Shown here: positions 1-7,218 of the stretch, piece after piece
Layout of the letters: the number at the start of each line of letters is the position of its first letter
How positions within the stretch are numbered: position 1 is the first letter of the stretch
NCBI GenBank assembly: GCA_020722015.1
Contig: DYLQ01000004.1
Location: 8,235 to 69,597, forward strand
Direction: 5' to 3'
Length of the DNA stretch: 61,363 bases
Origin: Thermotoga sp.
GTDB lineage: Bacteria > Thermotogota > Thermotogae > Mesoaciditogales > Mesoaciditogaceae
Translations under genes and position numbers: made by a program
The notes under the pieces: model-generated
The model's database searches: none
What the model was told of the DNA's origin: nothing
Seen by the model: the letters and a program-made list of their open reading frames with translations, nothing else

Positions 1-19
1 ATGAAATTCCCTAGGGTAT

Positions 20-484
20 CTATAGCTTTACTGCTGGGCTCTCATCTGAAAGGGTTATACGTTTGAATCCTTGTTCCAAAAGCTCCATCAATATTTCTTT
101 TGGGTTTTGGTTTCTTTGTTTGCTTAAAAGGTCCAACTGTTCCCTGTATTCTTTTGGAACCGTTAACGTGTAATCTCCATGTATCGTCAGATACAGGTTT
201 CCACCAAGGGCGTTTGCGATCTTTTCCATGAATTCGTAGCTTGGTTTTCTGCCGAGGTTCTCGAAACGGGATATGGCTGACTGTTTGGTGTTCATTTTTT
301 GAGCGACGTCTTCCTGGCTTAAATTTCGATCAAGGCGTTCATTAATAACTTCGACGATGAAGTCATCTAACGGATCTCTTTCAGAATTTTTTTCGAATTC
401 CTCTATCTTGTCTGGATTTTTCTCTTCAAATTCATAGTACTTTTTAGATTTTCTTTTTAATTCTTCCATTTTTTTCTTATTCAT
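20..484 (-). CDS. HigA-type XRE antitoxin
   Basis: Putative DNA-binding antitoxin of a type II toxin-antitoxin pair. A helix-turn-helix of the XRE/HTH_3 family lies at about residues 45-100 (motif LSQEDVAQKM...SAISRFE). The first 40 residues are lysine/glutamate-rich and look helical; the last 50 or so after the HTH have no clear match. At 154 aa it is longer than typical HigA (about 100 aa). It lies 35 nt downstream of the toxin-like gene on the same strand, in the toxin-first order typical of higBA. The start is ATG preceded by AGAGGT. In such pairs the antitoxin neutralises the toxin and usually represses the shared promoter; that role is inferred here. Confidence 0.75.
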   Translation of the reverse strand: MNKKKMEELKRKSKKYYEFEEKNPDKIEEFEKNSERDPLDDFIVEVINERLDRNLSQEDVAQKMNTKQSAISRFENLGRKPSYEFMEKIANALGGNLYLTIHGDYTLTVPKEYREQLDLLSKQRNQNPKEILMELLEQGFKRITLSDESPAVKL

Positions 485-519
485 ATTTATACCTCTTTTT
501 ATATTTGAATTTTAAATTT

Positions 520-879
520 TCAATTCTTATTTTTTCTTGCCTTTTTAGTATCTCCTTTTTTCTTCTTTTTGAATTCAGCATCAAGAATTATGATAGTGTC
601 TTTTTGAAAATGGTGAAATTGAAAATATATCCTCAAAACACCACCTCTTGCATTTTTGGGTATACGAAGTTCATACAATCCATCTCCGAGTGATTTGCAT
701 ATTCCTTGTTTCTTAAAATCATTTATGGCTTTTACACCGTTTTGCTCAATTGTTCTAAGGTCAATTTGAGTTAGGTCGTAGATTTTTTTGTGTTTCTTTT
801 CCAAAGATTCTATGTATTTTTTTACGCTCGATCTGTTTTCGTCTTGTTCTTCAGGAAAATATTTTATTTTCAATTTCAC
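520..879 (-). CDS. HigB/RelE-like toxin (Gp49-type)
   Basis: Small basic protein of 119 aa resembling the phage-derived Gp49/HigB branch of RelE-fold mRNA interferases. The typical pattern is visible: a helical N-terminal half, then GDGLYELRIPKN, then a strand-rich segment (GGVLRIYFQFHH) and the downstream I-I-L-D-A-E-F-K-K-K-K-K end that such toxins commonly show. Such toxins cleave mRNA on the ribosome. The start is GTG, and no ribosome-binding site is possible because the -10 box lies only 5 nt upstream (see the promoter entry). It is the first gene of a two-gene unit with the HTH antitoxin. Function is inferred from family pattern and gene order. Confidence 0.7.
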   Translation of the reverse strand: MKLKIKYFPEEQDENRSSVKKYIESLEKKHKKIYDLTQIDLRTIEQNGVKAINDFKKQGICKSLGDGLYELRIPKNARGGVLRIYFQFHHFQKDTIIILDAEFKKKKKGDTKKARKNKN

Positions 880-884
880 ACCCC

Positions 885-914
885 ATTATATAACCATTTG
901 GATATAAATGTCAA
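885..914 (-). promoter_or_regulatory. Promoter of toxin-antitoxin pair, apparently leaderless
   Basis: On the minus strand TTGACA (914-909) and TATAAT (890-885) are 18 nt apart, both perfect consensus boxes. Transcription starting 6-7 nt after the -10 box would begin at or next to the GTG start codon at 879, which implies a leaderless mRNA. Confidence 0.7.
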
Positions 915-1699
915 CGAAGCTCCGTACAGATCTTTCTTTGGATATAGAAATAGAGTGTCCAACGTTTTTAAATAGGAATTTTTAGATGGTCATTGAAAAG
1001 CATAAAAGCATTGTAATCTCAATTCAGTATTTCTTTTGTTACAAAGAAGGTGTCTCCAATCTTTACCCTATGAGGTATCATAGAGTTACCTAAAAAAATA
1101 GAAAGAAGACACTGACATTATGGTACCACAAATTGAAGTGACTTTGGATACGATTGTCAATTACGTCATTTCTGACGTACTGGAAGTTATTTCTCCAGAT
1201 CCTTCCAAAGACAACAGATTCAAGTTCTCAGATGAACAGAGATACTCAGAGTCATGGTGTTAAGTGGCAACCATCCAAAACGGTCAGCAGAATCAGCACT
1301 TTATGAGTACGCTTAACTACTATTTGCAAGTAAGAACTGCATTTAGTGTCAATTACGTTCAGAAATGTTGAAAAATTACGGCCGAAAAATGTGGATTTCT
1401 TACGGTGATTTTGTGAAAGCTATAATAAAATTATTTATCATATACGACACTATCTTTCTCTTCGGTTATTTTTACTCCGATTAGTCCTGTTTTCTGTTTT
1501 TCTTTCAATTTGTAACTCTTCTCATGTATGTTTATTATCGTCGAATGGTTAAAAATATCTCTTTTGAAATAAAGAGAATTTGTTTTGATGCAACAAACAA
1601 CGGATTATATGATGAATAATTTGCTGTGAGAATATTCTTCTTTGCTACAAATTACGTACCATATACTATTTTCAGATTTATACTTTTATCAGTAAATAC
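915..1699. other. Long gene-poor intergenic stretch
   Basis: No intact gene is visible between the toxin promoter and the terminator near tRNA-Cys. It holds the decayed remnant at 1120-1484; the flanks (915-1119 and 1485-1699) are AT-rich with no open frame, RNA or repeat that I can support. Confidence 0.5.
1120..1484 (+). pseudogene. Decayed coding remnant, possibly a transposase
   Basis: Reading-frame pieces line up as one broken gene. An ATG at 1120 opens 47 codons (MVPQIEVTLDTIVNY...) ending at a TAA at 1261. A second frame from 1254 continues protein-like sequence (MVLSGNHPKRSAESALYEYA) to a TAA at 1314. A third open stretch runs from about 1356 to the TAG at 1482. The frame switches and stops suggest a frameshifted, truncated gene, and the lone location beside a toxin-antitoxin pair would suit a dead insertion sequence. 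I do not recognise the family, so transposase is only a guess. Confidence 0.35.
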
Positions 1700-1732
1700 A
1701 ACAAATCCCCTTCATTTTGAAGGGGATTTGTT
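1700..1732 (-). terminator. Rho-independent terminator after tRNA-Cys
   Basis: Near-perfect hairpin with arms AACAAATCCCCTTCA and TGAAGGGGATTTGTT. It lies about 28 nt past the 3' end of tRNA-Cys on the minus strand and ends in a T-rich tract; T residues on the plus side could let it work in both directions. Confidence 0.65.
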
Positions 1733-1759
1733 TTGGTACAAACAATGGGTTATACGCGG

Positions 1760-1833
1760 AGGCGACGATGGGATTTGAACCCATGAATAAGGATTTTGCA
1801 GACCCTCGCCTTTGACCTCTTGGCTACGTCGCC
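1760..1833 (-). tRNA. tRNA-Cys (GCA)
   Basis: A 74-nt cloverleaf on the minus strand. The acceptor stem GGCGACG pairs with CGTCGCC, the anticodon loop reads CTGCAAA (anticodon GCA) and the T arm contains GGTTCAAATCC. The discriminator base is U, as expected for Cys. The 3' CCA is not encoded (the next bases read CCG), so it must be added enzymatically, unlike tRNA-Ser in this window. Confidence 0.95.
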
Positions 1834-1887
1834 TTAGACATATCTTATATTATCATTTCAAATCAAAGAAAATCAAGCCCTCAGGGT

Positions 1888-2253
1888 TCACCTTTGATTT
1901 TTAAATTTAACCCTAAGATGAAAGAAAAGGTACAAATTGAAGGCAAAAAGTATCAAGACGATGAAAAGATTTGAAAAGAATTTGAATTCAAAAACGCCAT
2001 CGTTTATAAAACCATCAAAAGATGCTGCAAAAAGTGCTATAACGTAGTAAGTGTCAAAAATAAGTCCCATTATACTGCCGGTTATCGCATGGGCAATCCC
2101 ACTCTTACTCTTGCCTAAATCATCGTAAAGTCCAAAGATGAAGATAAGCGTTATCGTCAAAGCGACAAATGCATCCATGTAATCGTGAGAAAGTACCATG
2201 AAAATGGCCAAAATTGCATATCCTACTGATGACAAAACCATCAATTTGAACAT
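1888..2253 (-). CDS. Small membrane protein downstream of feoB
   Basis: A 121-aa hydrophobic protein with about four predicted membrane segments and a basic tail (KFKNQR). I do not recognise a family. It begins 1 nt after the feoB stop codon on the same strand, so it is almost certainly co-transcribed with feoAB. That position suggests an accessory role in ferrous iron uptake, which is inference from context only; it does not look like the small HTH protein FeoC. Confidence 0.6.
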   Translation of the reverse strand: MFKLMVLSSVGYAILAIFMVLSHDYMDAFVALTITLIFIFGLYDDLGKSKSGIAHAITGSIMGLIFDTYYVIALFAASFDGFINDGVFEFKFFSNLFIVLILFAFNLYLFFHLRVKFKNQR

Positions 2254-2254
2254 T

Positions 2255-4177
2255 TCAGATCACCATATAGGCTATTTTCTCGAAGACAAAAGCGGTGGCA
2301 TAAGCAAGAGAAAGACTCCAAATGACTGAAAAAATAGGCCATTTATAACTGCCAGTCTCCATTTTCATCGTTGCTTGAGTTGCGGCACATGGAATGTAAA
2401 GCAAGGCAAAAAGCATAAGTGCGTAAGCGGTAATCGGGTTTAAAATCTTTGGCAAGAACGATTCAAGACTTCCATTTGCAAAAGTTCCAAGGGTGGTGAC
2501 CGTTACTTCCTTTGCAACACCGCCAAAGATCAGAGATAAAGTTACATGCCAGTCAAAGCCAAGGGGTGCCAAAATTGGCGCTATGCTCTTTCCTATTTGC
2601 GCCGCAAAGGAATTGCCAATGGATGAATTTGGCGGAAGATTGGAAAGAAGCCATACAACGGCCGTGGCCCCAAGAATTATACCTCCTGCCTTTTTCAAAA
2701 AGTGTTTCCCTCTTGACCACGTGTATATTCCGATACCTTTTGCCGTCGGCAACTTGTATCTCGGCATTTCTATCACAAAAGGAGAACTTTCTTTGTTTTT
2801 GAGTATGAAATTGAACACAACCGCCATGGAGAGAGCGATGAATATGCTTATCAGGTAAATGGAAAAGATCGCAAAACCTCCGTACGCTCCAAAAAAGGCC
2901 GCCGATAAGACGACGTAAATTGGAAGACGTGCACTGCACGTTGCAAATGGATTTATAAGGACCGACACAAGCCTTTCCTTTTCCCCTTCAAGGGTTCTCG
3001 TCGTCATTATGGCAGAAGCATTACAGCCAAAGCCTAAAAGCAAAGGAATAAAGGCCCTTCCACTCAACTTGAATCTGTGCATTATCCTATCGATTAAAAA
3101 AGCAGCCCTCGACATGTAACCTGAATCTTCAAGAATTCCCATGGAAAAGAAGAGAAAAAATATCAAAGGAACAAAGGTGAGCACGGATCCGACTCCTGAT
3201 ATGAGACCATCTCCGACAAATAATCCAAACCAGCCTGGTATAGAATGTGCATACCCTCCAAGAACATCGAAACCCTTACTTAGCAGATCGCTAAGTGGTG
3301 TTGAAACTGCAAAGGTGAATTCGAAGATCATCCACATTACGGAAATGAAGATCGGTATGCCAAGAATTTTATGTGTAAAAACATGATCAAGGGCATCTGT
3401 CAGAGTCCATATTTCCTTCGGCCTTACCTCAATCTGCTTTACTATGGAATCAATGAAATTGTACCTCGCCTTTGCTATTTCCAAGTGTATACCTTGATCT
3501 GACAATTCGACCGGACTTATCCCCGCTTTTTGGACGATCGAGATTGCGTAAGGATCTCTTTCTCTCAAAGAAATTGAAAGCCATCGTGAAGGAAAAACGC
3601 TCAAATTTTGATTTTTACGAATTAAATCTTCAAAAGATGAAAATTTCTTCTCGAGTTCATCGGGATATATCATGTATTTGGTCTTCTCGTTTTGAATAAA
3701 AGCGACCCTCATCAAATCATCAACATTTATTCCCTTTGTCGCTATCGTCTCGACAACTTGTATACCAAGCCTTTTTGAAAGCTCATGGGTATCTATTTTT
3801 ATATCAAGGCTTTTAACTTCATCCATTTGATTTAGGACAAGGATGGTCTTTATGCCGGTTTCTATTATCTGGATTGTAAGATAAAGATTTCTTCTTAAAT
3901 TTGTGCCGTCAACGATGTTGAAGATCATATCTGGTTTTCCATTCAAGAGATAATCACGCGCAACTTGTTCGTCAATACTTCTTGCGTTTAGCGTGTATAT
4001 TCCGGGAAGATCCACGACATTCACGATGTAATCTTTCCATTTTAAAACGCCAGTCTTTTTTTCAACCGTAACACCTGGCCAATTCGCAACATATTGATGA
4101 GCACCGGTAAGCGCATTGAAAAACGATGTTTTTCCGACGTTTGGATTTCCCATAAGGGCAACGGTTATTTCTTTCAC
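2255..4177 (-). CDS. feoB: Ferrous iron transporter FeoB
   Basis: GTP-dependent Fe(II) uptake permease of the inner membrane. The N-terminal G domain shows G1 GNPNVGKT (residues 10-17), G3 DLPG (56-59) and G4 NQMD (116-119), followed by a helical linker and a polytopic core with the conserved gate motifs GFGCNASAIM and NPFATCSARLP. At 640 aa it is a compact but complete FeoB. The ATG start overlaps the feoA stop codon by 4 nt, and a small membrane protein follows 1 nt after its end. The operon lies behind a palindromic operator near 4650, so metal-dependent control is likely. Confidence 0.97.
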   Translation of the reverse strand: MKEITVALMGNPNVGKTSFFNALTGAHQYVANWPGVTVEKKTGVLKWKDYIVNVVDLPGIYTLNARSIDEQVARDYLLNGKPDMIFNIVDGTNLRRNLYLTIQIIETGIKTILVLNQMDEVKSLDIKIDTHELSKRLGIQVVETIATKGINVDDLMRVAFIQNEKTKYMIYPDELEKKFSSFEDLIRKNQNLSVFPSRWLSISLRERDPYAISIVQKAGISPVELSDQGIHLEIAKARYNFIDSIVKQIEVRPKEIWTLTDALDHVFTHKILGIPIFISVMWMIFEFTFAVSTPLSDLLSKGFDVLGGYAHSIPGWFGLFVGDGLISGVGSVLTFVPLIFFLFFSMGILEDSGYMSRAAFLIDRIMHRFKLSGRAFIPLLLGFGCNASAIMTTRTLEGEKERLVSVLINPFATCSARLPIYVVLSAAFFGAYGGFAIFSIYLISIFIALSMAVVFNFILKNKESSPFVIEMPRYKLPTAKGIGIYTWSRGKHFLKKAGGIILGATAVVWLLSNLPPNSSIGNSFAAQIGKSIAPILAPLGFDWHVTLSLIFGGVAKEVTVTTLGTFANGSLESFLPKILNPITAYALMLFALLYIPCAATQATMKMETGSYKWPIFSVIWSLSLAYATAFVFEKIAYMVI

Positions 4178-4557
4178 TTTTTCCTCTCCACCAGGATTTT
4201 TTGAGCCATTCCATGATTGATTAAAAACTTTTTTTCTCCAACCATAACGGAAACTTTACAATTAAGCGTATCAGAGAGCACTTGAATTTCTTTTCCGATT
4301 TCGATTCCCAAACTTGCAGTTTTATAAGTGAAAAACTTTCCAGCCATGAAATTCAAAACAACGTAGGTACCCTTTGGCACAACGGAAAGAGGAGCAGGAT
4401 AGATTGGTTCAACCTTTATCATCCTGCTTTCGTCTTGCCTTAGAGATATTTCAGTCGAATCAACAAGGTAAATGGTCGGGTCTCCAAATGGAGCTCTTCT
4501 GATAACTTTTATCTCACGGCCAGGTAACCATCCCAAACTCATGAGTTTTGATTTCAA
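4174..4557 (-). CDS. feoA: FeoA-domain protein, N-terminus uncertain
   Basis: Cytosolic FeoA-type SH3-like protein that supports FeoB. The FeoA pattern is seen in LMSLGWLPGREIKVIRRAPFGDPTIYLV, and a second FeoA-like half follows (SVVPKGTYVVLNF...GLEIGKEIQVL is degenerate). The annotated start is a TTG at 4557 with no good ribosome-binding site. In-frame coding similarity continues upstream for about 21 codons (DRCPENTRCILIESGLSDS), as expected for the N-terminal part of FeoA. There is an AGGAG at 4640-4636, but the in-frame ATG at 4635 is followed by GTA and then TAA. After that stop only ATA codons (4626, 4623) precede the domain. Either an unusual ATA start is used or the N-terminus is damaged. 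Confidence 0.85.
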   Translation of the reverse strand: MKSKLMSLGWLPGREIKVIRRAPFGDPTIYLVDSTEISLRQDESRMIKVEPIYPAPLSVVPKGTYVVLNFMAGKFFTYKTASLGIEIGKEIQVLSDTLNCKVSVMVGEKKFLINHGMAQKILVERKK

Positions 4558-4639
4558 AGAGTCGGAAAGACCAGATTCGATTAGAATACAACGTGTATTT
4601 TCTGGGCATCTGTCAAGAGATATTATTTATACCATCTCC

Positions 4640-4662
4640 TTATTGAGAATCAATCTCAATAA
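4640..4662. promoter_or_regulatory. Palindromic operator upstream of feoAB
   Basis: Perfect 9-bp inverted repeat TTATTGAGA-N5-TCTCAATAA. It sits directly downstream of the feoA -10 box and abuts the AGGAG, so a bound repressor would block initiation. Position and target suggest a metal-responsive repressor (Fur- or DtxR-type). It differs from the Fur-box-like site at 55101. Confidence 0.65.
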
Positions 4663-4663
4663 G

Positions 4664-4691
4664 ATTCTACCATATAATGAATTTTTTTCAA
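4664..4691 (-). promoter_or_regulatory. feoAB promoter
   Basis: On the minus strand TTGAAA (4691-4686) and TAGAAT (4669-4664) are separated by 16 nt. The operator palindrome begins 2 nt downstream of the -10 box. Confidence 0.6.
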
Positions 4692-4704
4692 AACAACTTC
4701 TACT

Positions 4705-5259
4705 TTAAACAAGCATCTTTCTTTTCTTTATTTCCCACCATATCCTCGAAATTGGCAATCCCATGACATTGAAGAAATCTCCGTCAATTCTTTCGACGAG
4801 TATCATTCCCATGTCTTCTTGGACTCCATATGCGCCGGCCTTATCAAGAGGGGAGCCTGTTTTGACGTATGATTTTATGGTTTCATCATCAAGATCGTAA
4901 AATTTCACATTTGTCGATTCGACGAAATTAATTCTCTCTGTTTTTAATCTTATGCAAACGCCGGTATAAACCGTATGCCATTTGCCCGACAACATCTTAA
5001 GCATTTTGATCGCGTCATTTGAATCCTTTGGTTTTCCAAGGATGATTTCGTCAATTTCAACAGTTGTGTCTGCTGCAAGTATCACGTTGTTGCGTTGTAT
5101 CGAATCAGCCTTCATTTCAGAAAGTCTTAGCACCATCTCACGTGCTGATTCACCTTCTAAAACCGATTCGTCTGCACTTGGATGGACAACTTCAACGTCT
5201 TTAAAAATTTTTTGAAGTAATTCTTTTCTTCTTGGAGAAGAGGAAGCTAAAGTTATCAT
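4705..5259 (-). CDS. maf: Maf-family nucleotide pyrophosphatase
   Basis: House-cleaning pyrophosphatase that hydrolyses modified or canonical nucleoside triphosphates (dTTP/UTP-type in many Maf proteins). The N-terminal signature LASSSPRRKELL is unmistakable, and the conserved acidic core (ADTTVEI, GKPKD), the TGV segment and DKAGAYGVQ follow in family order. At 184 aa it has the normal length. It begins 10 nt after the NusG_II-domain gene in a minus-strand series with apbE. Substrate preference cannot be read from the sequence. Confidence 0.93.
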   Translation of the reverse strand: MITLASSSPRRKELLQKIFKDVEVVHPSADESVLEGESAREMVLRLSEMKADSIQRNNVILAADTTVEIDEIILGKPKDSNDAIKMLKMLSGKWHTVYTGVCIRLKTERINFVESTNVKFYDLDDETIKSYVKTGSPLDKAGAYGVQEDMGMILVERIDGDFFNVMGLPISRIWWEIKKRKMLV

Positions 5260-5269
5260 TTTATCACCT

Positions 5270-5701
5270 TTAATTTTGAAAAGTCATAGCGTCATACGTA
5301 GTTCTTTCTTTTGCACCTTCCGTGTAAACAACTATCTTGTTTGGAACGCTTATTATCGTTTCACCTTCTTTGGATATCCATCCCGTTGCAACACTTACCT
5401 GATTTGTTTCAGTTTGAGGGAAAATCCAATTTGTTGAATAAGTTGCCCTTATGGCTCCTGGCTTTGTTTCAAGTGTCATAAGGTATGTATCTCCTCTGTA
5501 AACCTTGTAATATGCGTTTTTGTCAAGAGGTATAACTTCGTAGACCTTTCCGTCGAGCAAAACAACGGCTTTTGCAGCCGATGGTGCGAATTGCCTAAAA
5601 CCAATCCATAACCCAAAACCGAGTATTAGGAATATGAGAAGAATAAGATCCCATTTTGAAAATATCTTATGGCTTGTATTCGTATTTTTGCCACTCTTCA
5701 T
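5270..5701 (-). CDS. NusG domain II membrane protein (EetA-like)
   Basis: A 143-aa protein with one N-terminal membrane anchor (about residues 18-36) and an extracytoplasmic NusG_II-type domain, recognisable from DGKVYEVIPLDKN and the late block TGWISKEGETIISVPNKIVVY. Proteins of this family lie beside Gx-transporter proteins and ApbE in many Firmicutes, and to my knowledge EetA of flavin-based electron transfer loci belongs here. Many members carry a Cys-containing loop just before TGWI; here it reads QTETNQVSVATGWI with no Cys at all. The gene overlaps the end of the upstream apbE copy by 35 nt. Biochemical role unknown. Confidence 0.75.
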   Translation of the reverse strand: MKSGKNTNTSHKIFSKWDLILLIFLILGFGLWIGFRQFAPSAAKAVVLLDGKVYEVIPLDKNAYYKVYRGDTYLMTLETKPGAIRATYSTNWIFPQTETNQVSVATGWISKEGETIISVPNKIVVYTEGAKERTTYDAMTFQN

Positions 5702-6683
5702 TTTTGATTATCTGCCCCTCTTCATTCACAGCGTAATACGCTACTCCCAATTCAGAAGCCATTTTCTCCATCTCGGACGGTCCGGCAACCATAGAAAAAA
5801 CTCCAAAACCGTCTGAAAACACCGATTCTGTTGAGACTGTGGTAACAGATTCAAAGTAGTCGTTGGAATAGCCAGTCTTTGGGTCAAATATGTGGTAATA
5901 TCTTTTGCCATTGACGATTATGTATCTTTCGTAATCTCCAGATGTTCCGACATATCCACTGTAAAGTTTAACATAGGCTATTGAATTATTCGGATTGCCT
6001 CTTGGATTTTGAATTCCGATTATCCATGGCTGATTCCCGTATTTAGGTCCTATTATTCCGACTGTTCCGCCAACATCCACAAAACCCGAAGATTTTGGGT
6101 CATTTTGCCTTGCCATGTTTATAAGCATTTGATCTATGTATCCTTCCATCATACCGTTGAGATCAAGCCACACGCCGTTTAAAAGTCTCACCTCATCTTC
6201 TTTTATCTCAACATTTTTGTATCCAACATGCTCCAAAGCCGTTTGAATTTCCTGAGGCGTTGGCAAATGCCAAGATTTAGTGTTATCCGTGTTGAATCCC
6301 CAAAGCGGAACAAGTCTTCCTATTGTTGGATCGAATTTGCCATTTGTAATTCGAGCAAAATTTATCGATTCTTTTATGACATAGAGTAAATCCGGAGAAA
6401 CTTTAACCCACTTTCCATCTGAATGGTTAAGGTTGTAGAGCTCAGAACCTGCAATCCACGGATCGAAAATGAGATCGTACTTCTGAAACGTATTAAACAT
6501 TTTATCGACTATCTCTTTGGCATTTCCTTTTTCTGTGGCATAAGATATTTCAACGTCGGTACCAAGTTCAACACCGTAACGAGTGTAGTATTTTGGTGGA
6601 GTTTTCGCAAGAAAGACAGATGCAACAACACTTCCCACGATTGCCACGGTAAAAATGGATATTATGATGTTGCGTTTTTTCAT
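5667..6683 (-). CDS. ApbE-family protein, degenerate active site
   Basis: Membrane-anchored paralogue of FAD:protein FMN transferase (ApbE), which attaches FMN to Thr/Ser of extracytoplasmic redox proteins. A hydrophobic anchor lies at residues 3-25. Family landmarks include TNGKFDPTIGRLVPLWGF, GFVDVGGTVG and HIFDPKTGY. Two key sites differ from the norm. The LGGIAKGY flavin-binding block reads LNGMMEGY (near 175-182), and the Mg ligand block SDAFGT reads SDGFGV (Thr to Val near 295). The start at ATG 6683 (after GAAGGGAAG) is preferred over a TTG at 6707. It sits between the Gx-transporter gene and the NusG_II gene. Its enzymatic activity is doubtful. Confidence 0.85.
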   Translation of the reverse strand: MKKRNIIISIFTVAIVGSVVASVFLAKTPPKYYTRYGVELGTDVEISYATEKGNAKEIVDKMFNTFQKYDLIFDPWIAGSELYNLNHSDGKWVKVSPDLLYVIKESINFARITNGKFDPTIGRLVPLWGFNTDNTKSWHLPTPQEIQTALEHVGYKNVEIKEDEVRLLNGVWLDLNGMMEGYIDQMLINMARQNDPKSSGFVDVGGTVGIIGPKYGNQPWIIGIQNPRGNPNNSIAYVKLYSGYVGTSGDYERYIIVNGKRYYHIFDPKTGYSNDYFESVTTVSTESVFSDGFGVFSMVAGPSEMEKMASELGVAYYAVNEEGQIIKNEEWQKYEYKP

Positions 6684-6696
6684 GAAAATCTTCCCT

Positions 6697-7218
6697 TCAT
6701 TTTTCAAATTTTATCCTTTTGACGAGCACACCCGCGACGATCGCATTGGCGATCCCAGAAAAAATTCCGATTATTTCCATGTACGGTAGGTAAGACATGA
6801 TAGCCCATGTTCCTACTATTTGGACTCCTATCAAAACCTGAATAACGTTGTTTAACAAGGCTCCTATTACGCTGTGAAAAATAAGTCCAGCTTTTTTAAC
6901 TGACCAAAAAGAAAGATACATGGCAAAGGTCGATCCTATCGAACCGATAAACCCCATCAAAAAGGTGGGGGCAAGAAAGGTGCCGCCGAGTAAACTTCCT
7001 ATGAGTGATTTTCCGATCGTAAGAACTACAAGCCAAGAAAGAGGGGTATCCGGCAAAGCGTAGACTATCACCATATTGGAAAATCCCCAGCGTGCTCCCG
7101 GGATAGGCACAGGAAATGGAGCATAATTTTCAAGTATATATATCGCAGCTCCGACTGCCACAAGCATGCTGTAAGTCGTTATTTTTTTGCTTACTTTTTG
7201 ATATTCATCATTTCGCAT
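6697..7218 (-). CDS. Gx transporter family membrane protein (EetB-like)
   Basis: Integral membrane protein of the family once called heptaprenyl diphosphate synthase component I, now Gx transporter. Five to six hydrophobic segments are seen, with the characteristic glycine-rich block FLAPTFLMGFIGSIGST and an early PIPGARWGFSNM motif. The start is taken at ATG 7218 (MRNDEYQKV), because a longer reading would overlap apbE far upstream; it still overlaps the preceding apbE stop by 11 nt. It lies between two ApbE paralogues and just before a NusG_II protein, a neighbourhood typical of extracytoplasmic flavinylation loci. The transported substrate is unknown. Confidence 0.82.
   Translation of the reverse strand: MRNDEYQKVSKKITTYSMLVAVGAAIYILENYAPFPVPIPGARWGFSNMVIVYALPDTPLSWLVVLTIGKSLIGSLLGGTFLAPTFLMGFIGSIGSTFAMYLSFWSVKKAGLIFHSVIGALLNNVIQVLIGVQIVGTWAIMSYLPYMEIIGIFSGIANAIVAGVLVKRIKFEK

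Noticed and set aside
2493-2858. Plus-strand open frame of 121 codons inside feoB
   Set aside because: It is antisense to the highly conserved FeoB core, has no ribosome-binding site and no protein-like pattern.
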